A DNA stretch of 64,000 bases, from NCBI GenBank assembly GCA_003024785.1, contig PUQB01000022.1, forward strand, positions 876,001 through 940,000, written 5' to 3'. Below the pieces are notes generated by a model. The model made no database searches. It was not told where the DNA came from and saw nothing but the letters and a program-made list of their open reading frames with translations. This stretch comes from Selaginella tamariscina (taxonomy: Eukaryota > Streptophyta > Lycopodiopsida > Selaginellales > Selaginellaceae). A program made the position numbers and the translations under genes. How positions within the stretch are numbered: the stretch's first letter is position 1; every line of letters starts with the position of its first letter. This document shows, piece after piece, positions 12,153 to 23,965 of the stretch.

Positions 12153-15026
12153 TCAACATTTCGCACATGACCTAAAAAACGTCTTGGCCTTGCGGAAATT
12201 CTTCTTGTTCCTTAGACATTTTTGTTGGAGTCCGGACCATACGTCCTTCGAAAGGTGGAATTGTTGTATATCCAGCTCCACATGGTGGCGATGGTGTTTG
12301 TCCCTCTGACCTTCATCTACTCTTCCTGCCGTCCCTTGTAAACCTTCCAGAACAAAGCCTACATCCTGTAGTTCTCTGACCTCCTCACTTGTCAGCTTCG
12401 TTTCCTTGAGCACAAGCCAAACCGTTGATGGTGTTGAAATTCGTGATTGAAGAATTTTTCCGTTTGGCCGCGTGAAACACCCTGAATCTTTGGGCAGAAC
12501 CACATCATCTGTTGTACATACTCCTCATTCCCCAAGGCATCAATGTACATTCATTTTCCATAGAATCCTGGTGCTGGCACTCTGCTTGGATAACCGATTG
12601 GTTTTCCACATAGAGCAGTTCCTTCCTGATTCATCCCCAAACACTTAACTTTACTGGATGCTCCGATTCGTCTGATGGCCCACTCTGTTTGAGCAATTTC
12701 TCTCTCCAAAACCTCTTCGAACCTTAACCTCTTTCTCTTGTTGTTTTGGACCACCCGCTCTGTGTACTCTGCATCATGTCTATGTGAACGTCGAGCATCA
12801 GACTGTTTCTGTTCCTGTGACTGTTCTCTTAATAGTTTGCACTCGAACGTTAGTGGTACTCATGAACTCCGGGCTGGTCAAGTGTTCCTCACCTTCCACC
12901 AGATTGATAATTGTTGATGGAGATACACTTTTCCCCTCAGAGAGTTTGCGTTGCACTCGTTTCAATAGAGTTTCCTTTGAAGCCCTGACCCTGTATACCT
13001 CCCTTCTATTGCCGCTTTCACCTTCGCACTCTGCATAAACTGTATCGGTGAGGTCTAACATTGTCGCCTCCAGCAGTGGTACTCTTTTGGCCAATCTTGC
13101 TCTCTCTTGCTCTCGCATGAATCACTTCAGCATTGTTTGTAGTTGGAACGCTGCGAGTCCTTCTTCTGTCATGTTTCCCAGTTCCGCCATTGAGATGTGG
13201 TCCTTATGCCTGATCCCCAAGACAGCCATGTCGTCAAAGCTCGAATGTTTGACGCTCGTCCTTCCCAAAAAGACTCGAGAATTGCCAGTTGTTCTTTCTT
13301 AGATTGTTCATTCAGTGCTGCAGGCCAGGCACGAGCACGCTTCATGTGTTCTTCGCGATGTTCTTGATCCATTTCTTGTCACCTTGACGCACGGATTGCA
13401 TAAAGTGAAATAGACAGCTTCTTTCCCTCCCTTTCATCTTTGCTCCGTTGTTGAATACTTGGCGCAAGGCTATCCATATCGCTCCAGCCTCATCCGACAT
13501 GAAACCAGCAAAGTTGACATTCTCCAAACCCTGCTTCTTACAAACCTCTAGCATTGTGTTCAAGAACTTCAGCACTGCAACATTATCTTCGCGGCACATA
13601 TCTGCGTAAGCTATAGTCACCATGGATCTGACACTGCAAGAGAGCGTTAGATAACGAAGATTAGAAAGTGTTATGAAGAGTTTTACAACTTACAATGGGT
13701 CATAAAGGTGTATTCCAATTGTCGCCCAGTCTGGTATGCGGTGTGTGTGGTCCAGAACAACCCATTGATCATGAAGGTCTCCTCCACTTTGACACCTTCT
13801 GATGTACTCAACTCCTGAACCCGGTCCCTCAACTGTCATTTTGAAGATCAGAGGCTGCTCCTCAGCACCATGCAGTTCCATCCCTGGAACATGTATGACG
13901 TGAATGAAAGGTATTGGCAACTTTGTCTTCAGCTCCAGAAGACCCTCGTAACCCTCTCTAAAGTGTGTCTCCTTCTGTCTTGATTGTGTAATCCAGTCCC
14001 GAGTCCTAAAGAAAGGTCACGTCAGTGTTAGAGATCTAAAGAAAAATACCTTCGATGGTTTGTTAGAGGTTCAAGTTTTGAGAGTAAACCAGTGTACGAG
14101 ACTTCTCCTTCTTCCTTGAAAAGTTCTTCAAAGATGAGCTCACGCGGCTTGAAACTCAATCACTCGTTGATTGGTTCGCGGACTGCTCTTTACCACGTTG
14201 CTGACACTAGATCTGGCTCGCTGAACGTTTGAAGCTGACACTGAGGGGCTGACTGGATGCTGATGAACACCTCTGTGAATGAACAACCTTGTAAAAGAAA
14301 TGTCGTCTGGCAGAATGTAGTACACATAAGCCGGACAAGTGTGCACCAGCAATGGCTCCTCTCCACAATGCTTACATTTCATGCCTATTACTTTGCCTGT
14401 CTCAGTTGTCTTTGCCTTCTCCACAGCACCCTTGAAGTGACATTCATTTGCTTTCTTCTCAAAAGCCAAGTAGGGGCAGGTAGGATTGATGCATTTGAGA
14501 TGTCCGACACATGAACTTCGACTGACTCGCGCCGGAACATGCCAGTGTGTTGTGCTCGGGTGTGTCCAATGGTAGCAGCCATCCTTGCGATTCATCCCCA
14601 AGTACTTCTCTGTGCTTTCTTTCTTTGGGGGAAGTTCGTAAATGACATTTCCATTGTATATCTGCGTAGTTCAGAGACTCGTTTAACTTCAGACGAACCA
14701 ATGAGATCCTTCCCTATCCTACATTTGTCTGCTCTTAGAAGACACACCAGCATGGATTCCTCACGCTCCTCTGTCCGCAACCTGAACAACGGGCCCTTTG
14801 CCGGGCACAATGTGTAAAAGACAAACTGGTTTGATGCATTGCCTTCTGGTAACAACTCCACATCTTCTCCAGAACTCGCAGAAACTGACATCAATTGAAC
14901 CACATGTATACTGAACCAACAAGGAATGTTGAAAGCAATGTGAAGATCATGTTCAAACACAAAAGCATTTCCATCTTCATCGACTGGGAAATCTTTGTCA
15001 ATGCCTTCATAGGTAACTCTGGCCAT
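12153..15026 (-). pseudogene. MULE-superfamily-like transposase (DDE type), interrupted
   Basis: Read from 15026 downward. The N-terminal part (MARVTYEGIDKDFP) has no motif I know. A Cys/His-rich domain follows (about 14530-14330; CVGHLKCINPTCPY, ECHF, MKCKHCGEEP, HTCP, ending in HRGVHQHP) that should bind zinc and probably the transposon ends. The catalytic core has DHTHRIPDWATIGIHLYDP (first Asp, 13753-13695), FAGFMSDEAGAIW (second Asp, about 13505) and CLFHFMQSV (C..H block, about 13400), which matches the layout of Mutator-like transposases. Later segments (13118-12153) are charged and unassigned. Breaks between segments reflect introns plus at least one frameshift near 14620. Alternative: another zinc-finger DDE superfamily. 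Confidence 0.6.
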
Positions 15027-15515
15027 GACAACGCAAGGAGAAAGCTCGGTGGTTTAGGAAAGCAAAGCAAAAGATTAAACACACTCTTCGCCAAAAAAAA
15101 TTATAATCGTTGATAATAAACGTGAATACACGTTTGTATATAATTAATTCTATCGCTGCCCAGCTCACAGTGTTCTTAATGATGTCCTCTCTAGTATCAC
15201 CGATTTAATTTAATTACTACCTTTTATGATTTGAAATATCTTCACATTTACCAATTATTCACATATTTTAAAATAAACCCTAAATATTAATGTCACATTT
15301 ATTCCGTAGGGTTCACTGTTTTCATTGCGGCTAGGGTTTTTTGGTAGATAGGGTTTACTGTTTCCACTGCGGCTAGGGTTTTTCAATCTCAGATCTGTTT
15401 CCACTGCAGATCCGAGGGTTTTTTCAATCTCAGATCTCAGAGTTACGGTTTCCACTGCGGCGCCATCCATTTCGACTCGATTCGTGCAGCCCCAAGTATA
15501 TCAATGGAGATTTCT
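15027..15515. promoter_or_regulatory. Bidirectional promoter region of the transposon with telo-box repeats
   Basis: Lies between the divergent transposase and ParB-like genes. From 15300 to 15470 it holds an imperfect tandem repeat of TGCGGCTAGGGTTTTT and related TAGGGTTTACTG units, plus two AATCTCAGATCT blocks. TAGGGTTT is the complement of the plant telo-box AAACCCTA common in promoters of housekeeping genes. No protein-coding signal. Promoter function is inferred from position. Confidence 0.5.
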
Positions 15516-16183
15516 GTGCCGATTTAGATTGTCGGCACCATCCTGCTCAGTCGGCGGCCACAAGGTATGTGTAATTTCTGTATTTTATGATTTGCGGCTC
15601 AAAGTATTTCTTTTTTCAGAGATAAGGGTCTTCCCATTTGTGCCGACTGAGAGCGACGGCACCATCCTGGTTCAGTCGGCAACACAAGGTATTCGATTTA
15701 TTTATTTTTTTCTTGCGGCTCAAGTATCGTGTCACAATGTTTTTTTTAGAGTTAATGGTCTTCCATTTGTGCCGACTGAGAGTGACGGCACCATCCTGGT
15801 TCAGTCGGCAAACAAGGTATTTTGATTTTTTATTTTTTTCTTTGGGCTCAAGTATTCGTATCACAATGTTTTTTTTTCAGAGTTAATGTGTCTTTTTGTG
15901 CCGACTGAGAGTGACGGCACCATCCTTTCAGTCGGCAGCCACAAGGTATTTTGAATTTTTTTTATTTTTCTTTGCGGCTCAAGTATTTCTTTTTTCAGAG
16001 TTAATGGGTCTTCCCATTTGTGCCGTCTGAGAGGGACGGCACCATCCTATCTCAGTCGGCACCATTATCTCTTCAGTGCCGTCTGAGAGGGTCACACTAT
16101 CTCAGTCGGCAGGATTTGTTCTTCTACATCTCTCTGCCGACTGAGAGGGTCGGCACCATCTAGCTTGAGTCGGCAGCCACAAG
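15516..16183 (+). repeat. Tandem array of seven exon-like hairpins (GCCGACTGA / TCAGTCGGC)
   Basis: Seven units start at about 15516, 15641, 15769, 15899, 16021, 16076 and 16135. Each has TGCCGACTGAGAG or a variant, a central GACGGCACCATCCT, then TCAGTCGGC, so the outer arms can pair. Units 1-4 are about 125 bp apart and each is bounded by intron-like sequence: TTTTTTCAG before and ACAAG/GTAT after. Units 5-7 are about 55 bp apart, and unit 7 ends ACAAG/GTTAGT. The following TTTCCAG leads into the exon with the ATG at 16261. The array therefore looks like a multi-exon 5' leader of the downstream gene. The same GCCGACTG word occurs near both transposon ends. Confidence 0.8.
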
Positions 16184-16260
16184 GTTAGTCATCTTTGTTT
16201 GTTTTTTTATTTTGTCTCCTAATCAATTGACTTGTGTGTTTGCTTTCCAGAGTTTACAAA

Positions 16261-19200
16261 ATGGTGAGAGCTTCAAAACGTCTACTAGAGACTGCGCCTG
16301 ATGAAGAGCCACGGGAAGAGAAGAGGATATCGAAGCAGAAGCAGGCAAGAGAGGAGAACCATCTAATGTAGCAAAGGAGGATCCTCCAGTGACTCAGTCT
16401 GGAGTAGTACCAGTTGAGCAGGAGCAGCCTCCACCAACATCACAGATTTCCCGGAGAGCTCGTCGCAGTTGCCTCCTTCATCCGCTGAGGTTGCAGTCCT
16501 GAACGAGCAAGTGCAGATGACAGAGGCAGTTGAAGCTAGCGAGGACGACTTGGAGGAGGCAGTCAGCAAAAAGAGAGGCCGCGGGAAAGCTGATCCAAAA
16601 GGCAAGAAGGCGAAGAGCGATAAGGAGCCGAAGGAGTTATACAGCATACCGGCTAGCCTGCATTTGGAGAGCTCAGCGAACCTGCTCGACAAAATTACTG
16701 TCAAGGGACTTGGTGATCCTCCTGATGTGCCCATCTGTAGAATGCATTCGAACGAGGTGGTTCGACGAGTGAACCCAGGGGACTTGGACAGGCTGGTGTC
16801 ATCGTTGAAGAAGGCTGGTTATCTATGCAACACGGCCTTGTTCATTCTGTCCATCGGAGATCGACTCACTGCTGAGGAGCTATCGAGCTGTCGAAGGACA
16901 CGATTCAGTACGAGCAGCACCGGTCTTTCGAGCAAGCTCTTACTCAGCCGGAGTACAAACAGTGGGCTTCAAGGCTCTCAAACCGGAAGTTCAGCTGCTG
17001 GACGGGAACCATAGGCTACAGGCTTTGCAGAAGCTGTACCGGAGGATGCAGAGGACAACCAGCGATGGGCTATTCGTGTTCGATCGAGTTTCATCTCCAC
17101 GGAGAACCTCGACAATCTTCAACTGGTTTCGATGTTCCAATCGATTAACATGTGAGTATTTTCTTTTCTTTTTGTTAAGAGTTTAGACTTACAGTTTCAT
17201 TGAACAGATCTTCAGCAACATCTGTGGAAACAACGCTACCACATATTCTCCTCGCTGTAAAGGCGGTCTGCACTAGTACAGAAGGAACTCAGAAAATCCT
17301 CGAGTCACTCACGGAGGTTGATCGTCTTGAGGTGCGGAAGTGGAAGGAGAGTTCAACAGGAAAGACGGCTTGGCATCCTCTTCCGAACCTGATCTGCGCA
17401 AAGATCCTTTTCAAGGTAACCTCCGATTTATTTATAGGAAAGAAGTTTTTAACTTATTCTATGTGCAGAACGAGATCGACGATGATCTCGACAGAGCAGT
17501 CACCAGTGCTAAGGGCAATCCACAGTTGAGTGAACCTGAAGCAGCTAGTGTACAAGAAGCATGACAAGCGTATGCACAAGTTCCTCTCCATCATAGACCC
17601 AGACTTGGGGGAGGAGTGGTTCCAGAAGGTGACGAACATCTCTCATAAGCAGTGTCGCTGGATGGGCATTGAGAAGCTGTATGCGATGTCAAAGGCAAGA
17701 TTCAAACATGCTGTGACTCCGATACTTGAACAAGCTCACCCGTCTCGAATCCAAGGCAAACAACAGACACTTGGGCTACCAGGCATGCAGGACAAAGAGT
17801 GGATCAAGTGGTTCACCTTGGACTTATATTGGAAGGCTGTGCGCGAGGAAGCCATTCAGATCCTTAAGGGTTGCGAGAGGATGGTGAAGAAGTTGGAACG
17901 GATGTCGACTTCATGAGCTGGTTTGACGAGATGAAACTCGGAGCAAGTGCCTGGTCTTTCAGCCCTTCCATGACTGCATACGGTTCACTTATTCGATGGA
18001 GCCGAATGAGTTTCTGGAGCGTGAGGAGTCTGCGCGTCGGATGATATGGAGGTAAGCTTTCATTCCAGCATTGCTACTGTCTGACTTTGTGTTACAGGTT
18101 CATACTGGCGAAGAAATGGCACCGTCTCAGACGATGAAGCTGTGGACAGATCATACAAGCGAGCCTCACATGTGGTCGAAGAGCAGAGGAGCTCTAACAC
18201 CGTTCGAACGGGAGCATGTTCCATTCTGGCTCGACTGTCCGTCGCAACAGCCACCAGCTTGGGAGAGCTCACTATTCGACGTGCACGGCAATGATCTACC
18301 AGCGATTGTTTGGGAGCCGGAAAAGTAGAGGCTATCAAGAAGAGCAAGATGAAGAAGACGGTGCGGAAGACAACTACACCTGCAAAGGGATCGGGAGCGG
18401 GACCAAGCTCTTCTACAGCACCTCCCGGCAATCGACTTTACAATCAATGAGGTGCAGCCACTTGTAGCTAGTTTGGACATCAAGGACGACCTGATGACCT
18501 TCATCCCGACCCTGGCTGCATCCCGTGGATCCTACGACCTGCTGTGTGCGATATGGAGGAGATGAGCAGGTCTTTCTTCGAGCCGGGTCCCAGACAGGTG
18601 TACACCAAGCTCCGACAACAGGTTGACAGACTACATACGGTGAGTCACAAACGTGTTCCAGGAAGTGGTAGGTGAATACGGCTTCAACCTCATCATCCTC
18701 GACTTGCCCAATGAGCTTGTATATGGAGGTGCTAGCATCAACAAGGACATTGTGCAGCTAGATCCGGTGAAGTTTGAGGAGGCCTTGCAGTTCAGTGGAA
18801 TGCACTTGGCAGCGAGTGGTTTCATGGTCGTCTTCGCGAGTTCTCCTTCTGTTTCGGCAGTGATTCAGGCGGCTGCAGTAATCAACTTGGAGGTTGCAGG
18901 GACTTACAGCGTCTACCGTGCACAGGCTGGGGATACCGTGACAAAATTAAGGTAAGCTAGCTATTCAAGTTCAAGTTTAACTTGGTCTATGTGGCAGGAT
19001 AACTTGTTAGTTCTCTTGGTGCTGCAAAGCTCTGAGAAGAAGTCGAAGAGGCCAAACCCTCTGGCGTTGACGAACACGATCCTCGTCGACACCGCCGACC
19101 GTTTTCAGGAGGCTTGGTAAGGAAGTACTTTGCTTTGTTTATCCTAATGGAAGTTTGTGCAGGATGATGATTCAACCGAAGAGTGTTCGACTCATGCAGC

Positions 19201-19456
19201 TTTTGATCGAGCGTCTCAGTAGACCTGGCGACTAGTCTGGGATATTGGTTCCGGAACCGGGTCATCGTTGTTAGCTGCTGTCGAGCTCGAAAGGAATATT
19301 ATAGGAACCGAGAAGAGTTTCAACTTTCTAGGTTGGCAACAAACAAGCTCGCAGAGAACATTAGACCAGAGAATTACCTACTCAAACACCTCCACGTCCA
19401 AGCGTAGCTGGTGGTTCGAGAACTGCAGCTTTATTAAGATGAAGAAGAAACTTTAA
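16261..19456 (+). pseudogene. ParB-like domain plus DNA methyltransferase-like protein encoded by the transposon
   Basis: Starts MVRASKRLLE at 16261, after the hairpin leader. A basic, Lys-rich segment (KKRGRGK, KGKKAK; possible nuclear localisation) precedes a ParB-like domain: PICRMHSNEVVRRV and the hallmark LLDGNHRLQALQKL (about 16990-17035), which resembles the GxRRxxA box. The middle (17200-18330) is unassigned. The C-terminal part has FNLIILDLPNEL (18683-18718), resembling methyltransferase motif IV, then PGD..VWDIGSGTGSSLLAA (about 19225-19285), resembling the AdoMet-binding motif I. The motif order IV then I is that of beta-class N4-cytosine/N6-adenine DNA methyltransferases, and ParB-methyltransferase fusions are known from phages and bacteria. 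Several introns are visible; at least four frame breaks, one a single base before motif I, leave activity open. Substrate and base specificity cannot be read from the sequence. Confidence 0.6.
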
Positions 19457-19527
19457 CTAATGTATATTGAGTAATAAATTAAGTTAATATAAAAAAAATA
19501 AGATAGAAATACAACAGTTTTAATAGA

Positions 19528-19636
19528 ATTCTTTTTTGCCGACTGGGCCAATACTGCTGACCAGAAAGAATATTCTAAAATATTCTAGAATATTCTAGAT
19601 ATTCAAGCCCAGGCCTCCTGGGCCCCAAGCCTCCAA
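19528..19636 (-). repeat. Right inverted end of the large transposon
   Basis: TTGCCGACTGGGCC at about 19538, then AATATTCTAAAATATTCTAG palindromic words (19570-19601) and a terminal stretch whose complement reads GGAGGCTTGG and CAGGAGGCC, mirroring the left end at 11709. The two ends differ by many substitutions. Confidence 0.65.
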
Positions 19637-19660
19637 AATGGCGGCACTCTGGCCAAAGCA

Positions 19661-20267
19661 TTGGACAAAGAAGTTAACAAGTTCATACATAGTCTTCAAA
19701 CATAAATTAACGAAAGGGAGACACCCATAGTTAATTTCAGATAAATGTTAAAGGAACAAGGAAATAGATTGGAGGAGCATAAACTGATAAAATAACAAAT
19801 TAATAGAAATATAAAAATTCATATTTGAATATAGGAAATTTATAGACGATGGACTAAACAGAAGAGATATAGCATTTTTAAGATATCAAGAATCACAAAC
19901 ACTACACAAACAAGATGGAGTTGCACATTAACACAATGGCTCAGCTGCAAACACTGAGCTTAATGCTATTGAGTAGTTATCTCCGTTGGGTTCATAGGCT
20001 AACCTAATGTCTTTTCTTAATTTAATGTTGGATTAATTTAAATAAATAGTGTAATAAATTGTTGGCAAACCTTTATTTGATTTTGGACCAACCTTGAATC
20101 GTTTCATAAATATAATAATAATAATTATTAATTAAAATTGAAATTCATTAAAATTCTCATCATATTTATTTGAGTGAGCATGGGTCGGTACATTTGAAAG
20201 TTTGAATGTGAATTTAAATCAAAGTTAATTGAAGAAAAAAAGTAAAGGTGGTTATAGGCAAGGTACT
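19661..20267. other. AT-rich spacer between transposon and duplicated segment B
   Basis: No gene-like open frame or motif seen. Confidence 0.6.
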
Positions 20268-22727
20268 GTTTCCCCTATTTATGAAGTCCTCACACCACCA
20301 ATCCGGTTGCACCCCACACAGTCAGCTCAAATAATTTTTCTAGAGTACTGCCGCACGTCAGTGTTCGCTATACATTGGGTAGAGATTTCCTCTCACATAA
20401 CGTGTGTTAAGCACATTACAGCTCTCCAAACTCAACACATACAAATTCTCACGCACAAAAATATAACTGGCTTTCTACAGTTTAATTGCAACAGCTCAAA
20501 GAGTTGTGTTTTTGATTTGTGTGTGTGTGTGTGTGTGCATGTGTAAATTTGTAAATAATTTATCCGAGTGAAGAATATAAATTAAAAATGAAATATTGTT
20601 TACATTTTTTTTTGAAATTTACAATTGTTAGTTTATGTTTTGTCAATTGACAAAGACAGGTTAAAATAAATTATATAAAGTGTACAAAAGAGATTTGGAA
20701 ACCACAGTTTAAAAGGATTTTCTCTCTTTATAATTTTGAAATTTGCATGAATCAAATAAGATCTATAATAAAATATAATTTAACAATATATTCTATTCAA
20801 ACCAAAAATTTGTTTAAAAACTATTTAACCTCTTAATGGATGACTTTACTGTATGTGTTGTTGGCATACATGTGTTAAAATTACTTAAATACTCCATCAT
20901 TTAAATTCTTAATATCAATATACATACGTATAATTCATTATATGTATAATGCGTCTAAACTAGGTTATATTCCATCATTATATATATAATAAAAATAATA
21001 TTGATAATTATACAATATCAAATATATAATAAAATTTATTTTGATGATATGAAATTTTATATATGTAAATATAATCATTTAATTGCATACATCCCATGAT
21101 ATGAAATAACAATTGTATATTTATTTTTTTAGGTTGAAGATTGAACTAATTATGTATGTATTAGTATAAATATATGTGTATGTTATTTTTATGTCTATTA
21201 CAATGAGGGCCTTAATATGATTGCCCGATAACTCTCACACACACATTGTAAATCAAATTAGATTAAGTACTTGTTCATAGTTAACAAGTCTTTTATAAGT
21301 TTTTTAGATTTCATCAGTGTAATTTATAATACTTTAGATCTATTTGTAATTACTTATATTATTTAATACAGATTATGCACATATAGATTGGACTTCATAC
21401 TCATACATGGAGTTGTAAACAATCGAATATCCTGCATATTCCAGAGTCAATTCTATACCAACAAAGATGTGTTTCCCATGACCTAACTTTGAAACTTATT
21501 CACAAACGTGTTAAGTTGTCTCAATCCCACACGTGTTTAATGTTTTTAAAACTTTTGTACGGATTTTTAAAAATACGGTAGAAATTTTATATCAAACTTT
21601 ATTAGAAGCAGGTGACATTGACAAAGATCAAAAGCTCTGGATGGAAGAGTTAGAGGGGACAAGGGCCTCAAAGTAGACACCAATACCTTTCATATACGCA
21701 CTAGTACTTGCATACCCCCAGAATCCCAGTACATTCCCTTCACTCGACTCGAACGGAGTCCCACTTGTAGAGGCTCCATAAGGACCATAAGTCGCTGTTT
21801 CGCCACTATCCTTCTTTTTGTATGAATAGAAAGCCGCGTGATAACCGCTTTAGCCCATCCAGCACCACATTTGTATCTTGTCCAGTGTATCCAGATATCT
21901 TTGTAGATGTACTCATTTGGGTAGTCCAAATCTATCTGGTTAAACAAAAACAGATTTATTAGTCAAAACCTATATAAAGTTACTCAACAAACTTATATTA
22001 CCTGATTCTGGTTTGCGTTGGATTTAGTTCCATGAAGTTCCAGCCAGTCATGAGCTTCCCATTATCCACTTGGACTGGATAGCATCTATAACACAGCCAC
22101 TTATTATCTTCACCTTGACGACACCTTGAGATGCACCATCGTCGAAAAGGGCACCGCCATCTTCTGTACCATAGAGAGGGATTTACAAGGCGGAGGAGGC
22201 GGAGGAGGTGAAGATGGGCACCACGGAGGAACATTGCCGCAGTTTCCCATGCACTGCAGCAAGGGAAATCTGCTGGGCAGTCTGCATCGGTGGAGCACGA
22301 ACCGGGTGGTGGCGAAGCGGGGTGCACAGAGATGGGGTGGATAAGTAAAACTAAAGCAAAGATAGCAGGAAACATGGTGATTAATTGATTAATCGGACAA
22401 TGTAGAAAGCTTGTATGTTTGTGTTCTATGTGATTGCTATTTAAACCTGCAAGCCCACGTTCTTCACGCTACTGCAATCTCATCCCCGTACATGCTGCAA
22501 TATTATCCCCGTACAATTGATTTTCTTCGACAAATTAAGTTTATAGAAATTTAACATGTATTGTATTGAGGATACATGTGGATGCGGAGAGACAGAAGAA
22601 ACGATATAGATATGTAGAAAAGTTTCAAACTTACGCAATGGGAACACATGTCGGATGTGACTAAAAAAATATGATTTAAATTAAGATATTTAAAGTAAAT
22701 TATTAAGTTTGAACAAAATTCAACTTG
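20268..22727. repeat. Segmental duplication, copy B (contains lectin gene copy B)
   Basis: Direct-orientation partner of 6315-9340. The left border is shared at CCCTATTTATGAAGTC and the right border at AAGTTTGAACAAA.TTCAACTT. It lacks the internal 0.4-0.5 kb duplication of copy A. A (TG)n run near 20519-20537 is longer than in A. Confidence 0.9.
21628..22375 (-). pseudogene. Secreted hevein-like/jacalin-like lectin, copy B (frameshifted)
   Basis: ATG at 22375 opens a clear signal peptide (MFPAIFALVLLIHPISVHPA), so this copy decides the start. The Cys-rich hevein-like segment follows (CSTDADCPADFPCCSAW). A frame change after CCSAW leads into the NCGNVPPWCP and poly-Pro linker, and another into the jacalin-like part; then comes a segment with NKWLCYRCYPVQVDNGKLM. 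The intron is 21936-22001. Exon 2 carries DYPNEYIYK and the same C-terminus as copy A, ending SNSSIQSF. At least three single-base breaks relative to a continuous frame remain. Because both copies keep the same domains in the same order, the ancestral gene was functional; whether B is dead or mis-assembled is open. Confidence 0.65.
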
Positions 22728-23419
22728 ATATGCACTATATCGATTGTTTACGACTCCACACAGATATGCACAGCAGCATATCATCCGTATACATATGTGG
22801 CACGAATACAAAAACCACGTTCTATTAAAATAAAATATATAAAGTAGATGGAATATATATATATTATATATATATAATAATCATACAATTTTATAATTAA
22901 TTTGTAATTTGTGGTATTTAACTTGAAAACACAATCAATTCATTATTATTTTGCAATATAATATAGTTATTTTAAAAAAGATTATGACATTTTCCTATTT
23001 GATTTATTTCACTTTAATTTATTATAAATTAAATATATGTATATTATTTTTTTCATTATAATGCTCTACAGAATCAAGTAAATATTTTTTAATTAATACA
23101 ACTCTATTACATTTGAATTTCCAACATAAATATGTAAAATAATAACATGAACATATTCATTAAGTTTTAAATAAAGTGACTTAGGATTTCTTCAAGTAAA
23201 TTTATGTTTAAAGTTCTTAAATAAATGTATTTTACTTTTAATTATTTATTTCTAAATTTTGTTTTTAGTTAAAATCTTACATGTTAATGCTAAAATTAAA
23301 GTTATTTATGATGTTCTTTAAAGGTAAAAATGTAATTTTAAAAACTTCATGAATATATATATAAACTCGTACACATGCCCACCGTTGGTGGACTTAATTA
23401 TTTTATAATAATTTATTAA
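22728..23419. other. AT-rich intergenic DNA
   Basis: Very AT-rich, with a (TA)n palindrome at about 22855-22880. No gene seen. Confidence 0.6.
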
Positions 23420-23965
23420 TTAATAAACTTTTAATCAATTGTTATTTTTAACTTGGTGAGTTTAATATTTTTAAATTGGACCTTTAAACCAATTCTTATC
23501 ATTAACATTATCAATCTTTTAACTTAGTTATTATTTTTAACATGATGAGTTTATCATGCTTATTTATTTAATGACTCTTAATCTAGTTTATTCTTTATTT
23601 TTAACCTAGACCTTTAACTAGTTGTTATATTTAACCTAATGAATTTATTTTTAAGTATTTTTTTTAATTTAGTTATTATCCTTAATTTGGTGAGTTTATC
23701 CCTAATCACTCATACTTGATTTAAGATTTGGTGAACTTAACTATTTAATTATTTAACTTAGTGAGTTTATTCCTTAGTTAAACCCTTAACATAATACATT
23801 TATCTTAAGTTAGATACTTAACCTAATTGTTTATCCTTAATGAGTTTATCCTTAAGCATGGTGATTTTATTCCACCCTTGACTTAATTATTATCCTTAAT
23901 TTGATGAGTTTATTTTTAAAGTGGACCCTTAACCCACTTTAACCTTGTGAGTTTAGAATAATTGT
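23420..23965. repeat. Degenerate tandem repeat with GTGAGTTTAT words
   Basis: A diverged repeat in which ATTTGGTGAGTTTATCCTTAA-like units (TTAAyyTrrTGAGTTTAT) recur about ten times at irregular 30-70 bp spacing, mixed with GACCCTTAACC words. No coding potential. Likely an old minisatellite or a decayed repeat-rich element part. Confidence 0.55.

Larger units (their letters stand above)
11690..19660. mobile_element. Large MULE-like DNA transposon carrying a ParB/methyltransferase-like gene
   Basis: About 8 kb bounded by imperfect inverted ends: GGAGGCT...CAGGAGGC at 11709 and its mirror ending at about 19636, each followed inward by TATTCTAGAATATTC palindromes and by a GCCGACTGG motif. Inside are two divergent gene units: a transposase-like gene on the minus strand (15026-12153) and a ParB-like/methyltransferase-like gene on the plus strand (16261-19456). 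They are separated by a repeat-rich promoter and a hairpin array. I could not find a clear 8-9 bp target duplication, so the outer borders are uncertain by tens of bases. The superfamily call rests on the transposase core. Confidence 0.7.

Noticed and set aside
15516-16183. CRISPR-like repeat array
   Set aside because: Spacers are themselves repeats with splice-like borders, unit spacing varies, and the setting is a eukaryotic transposon.
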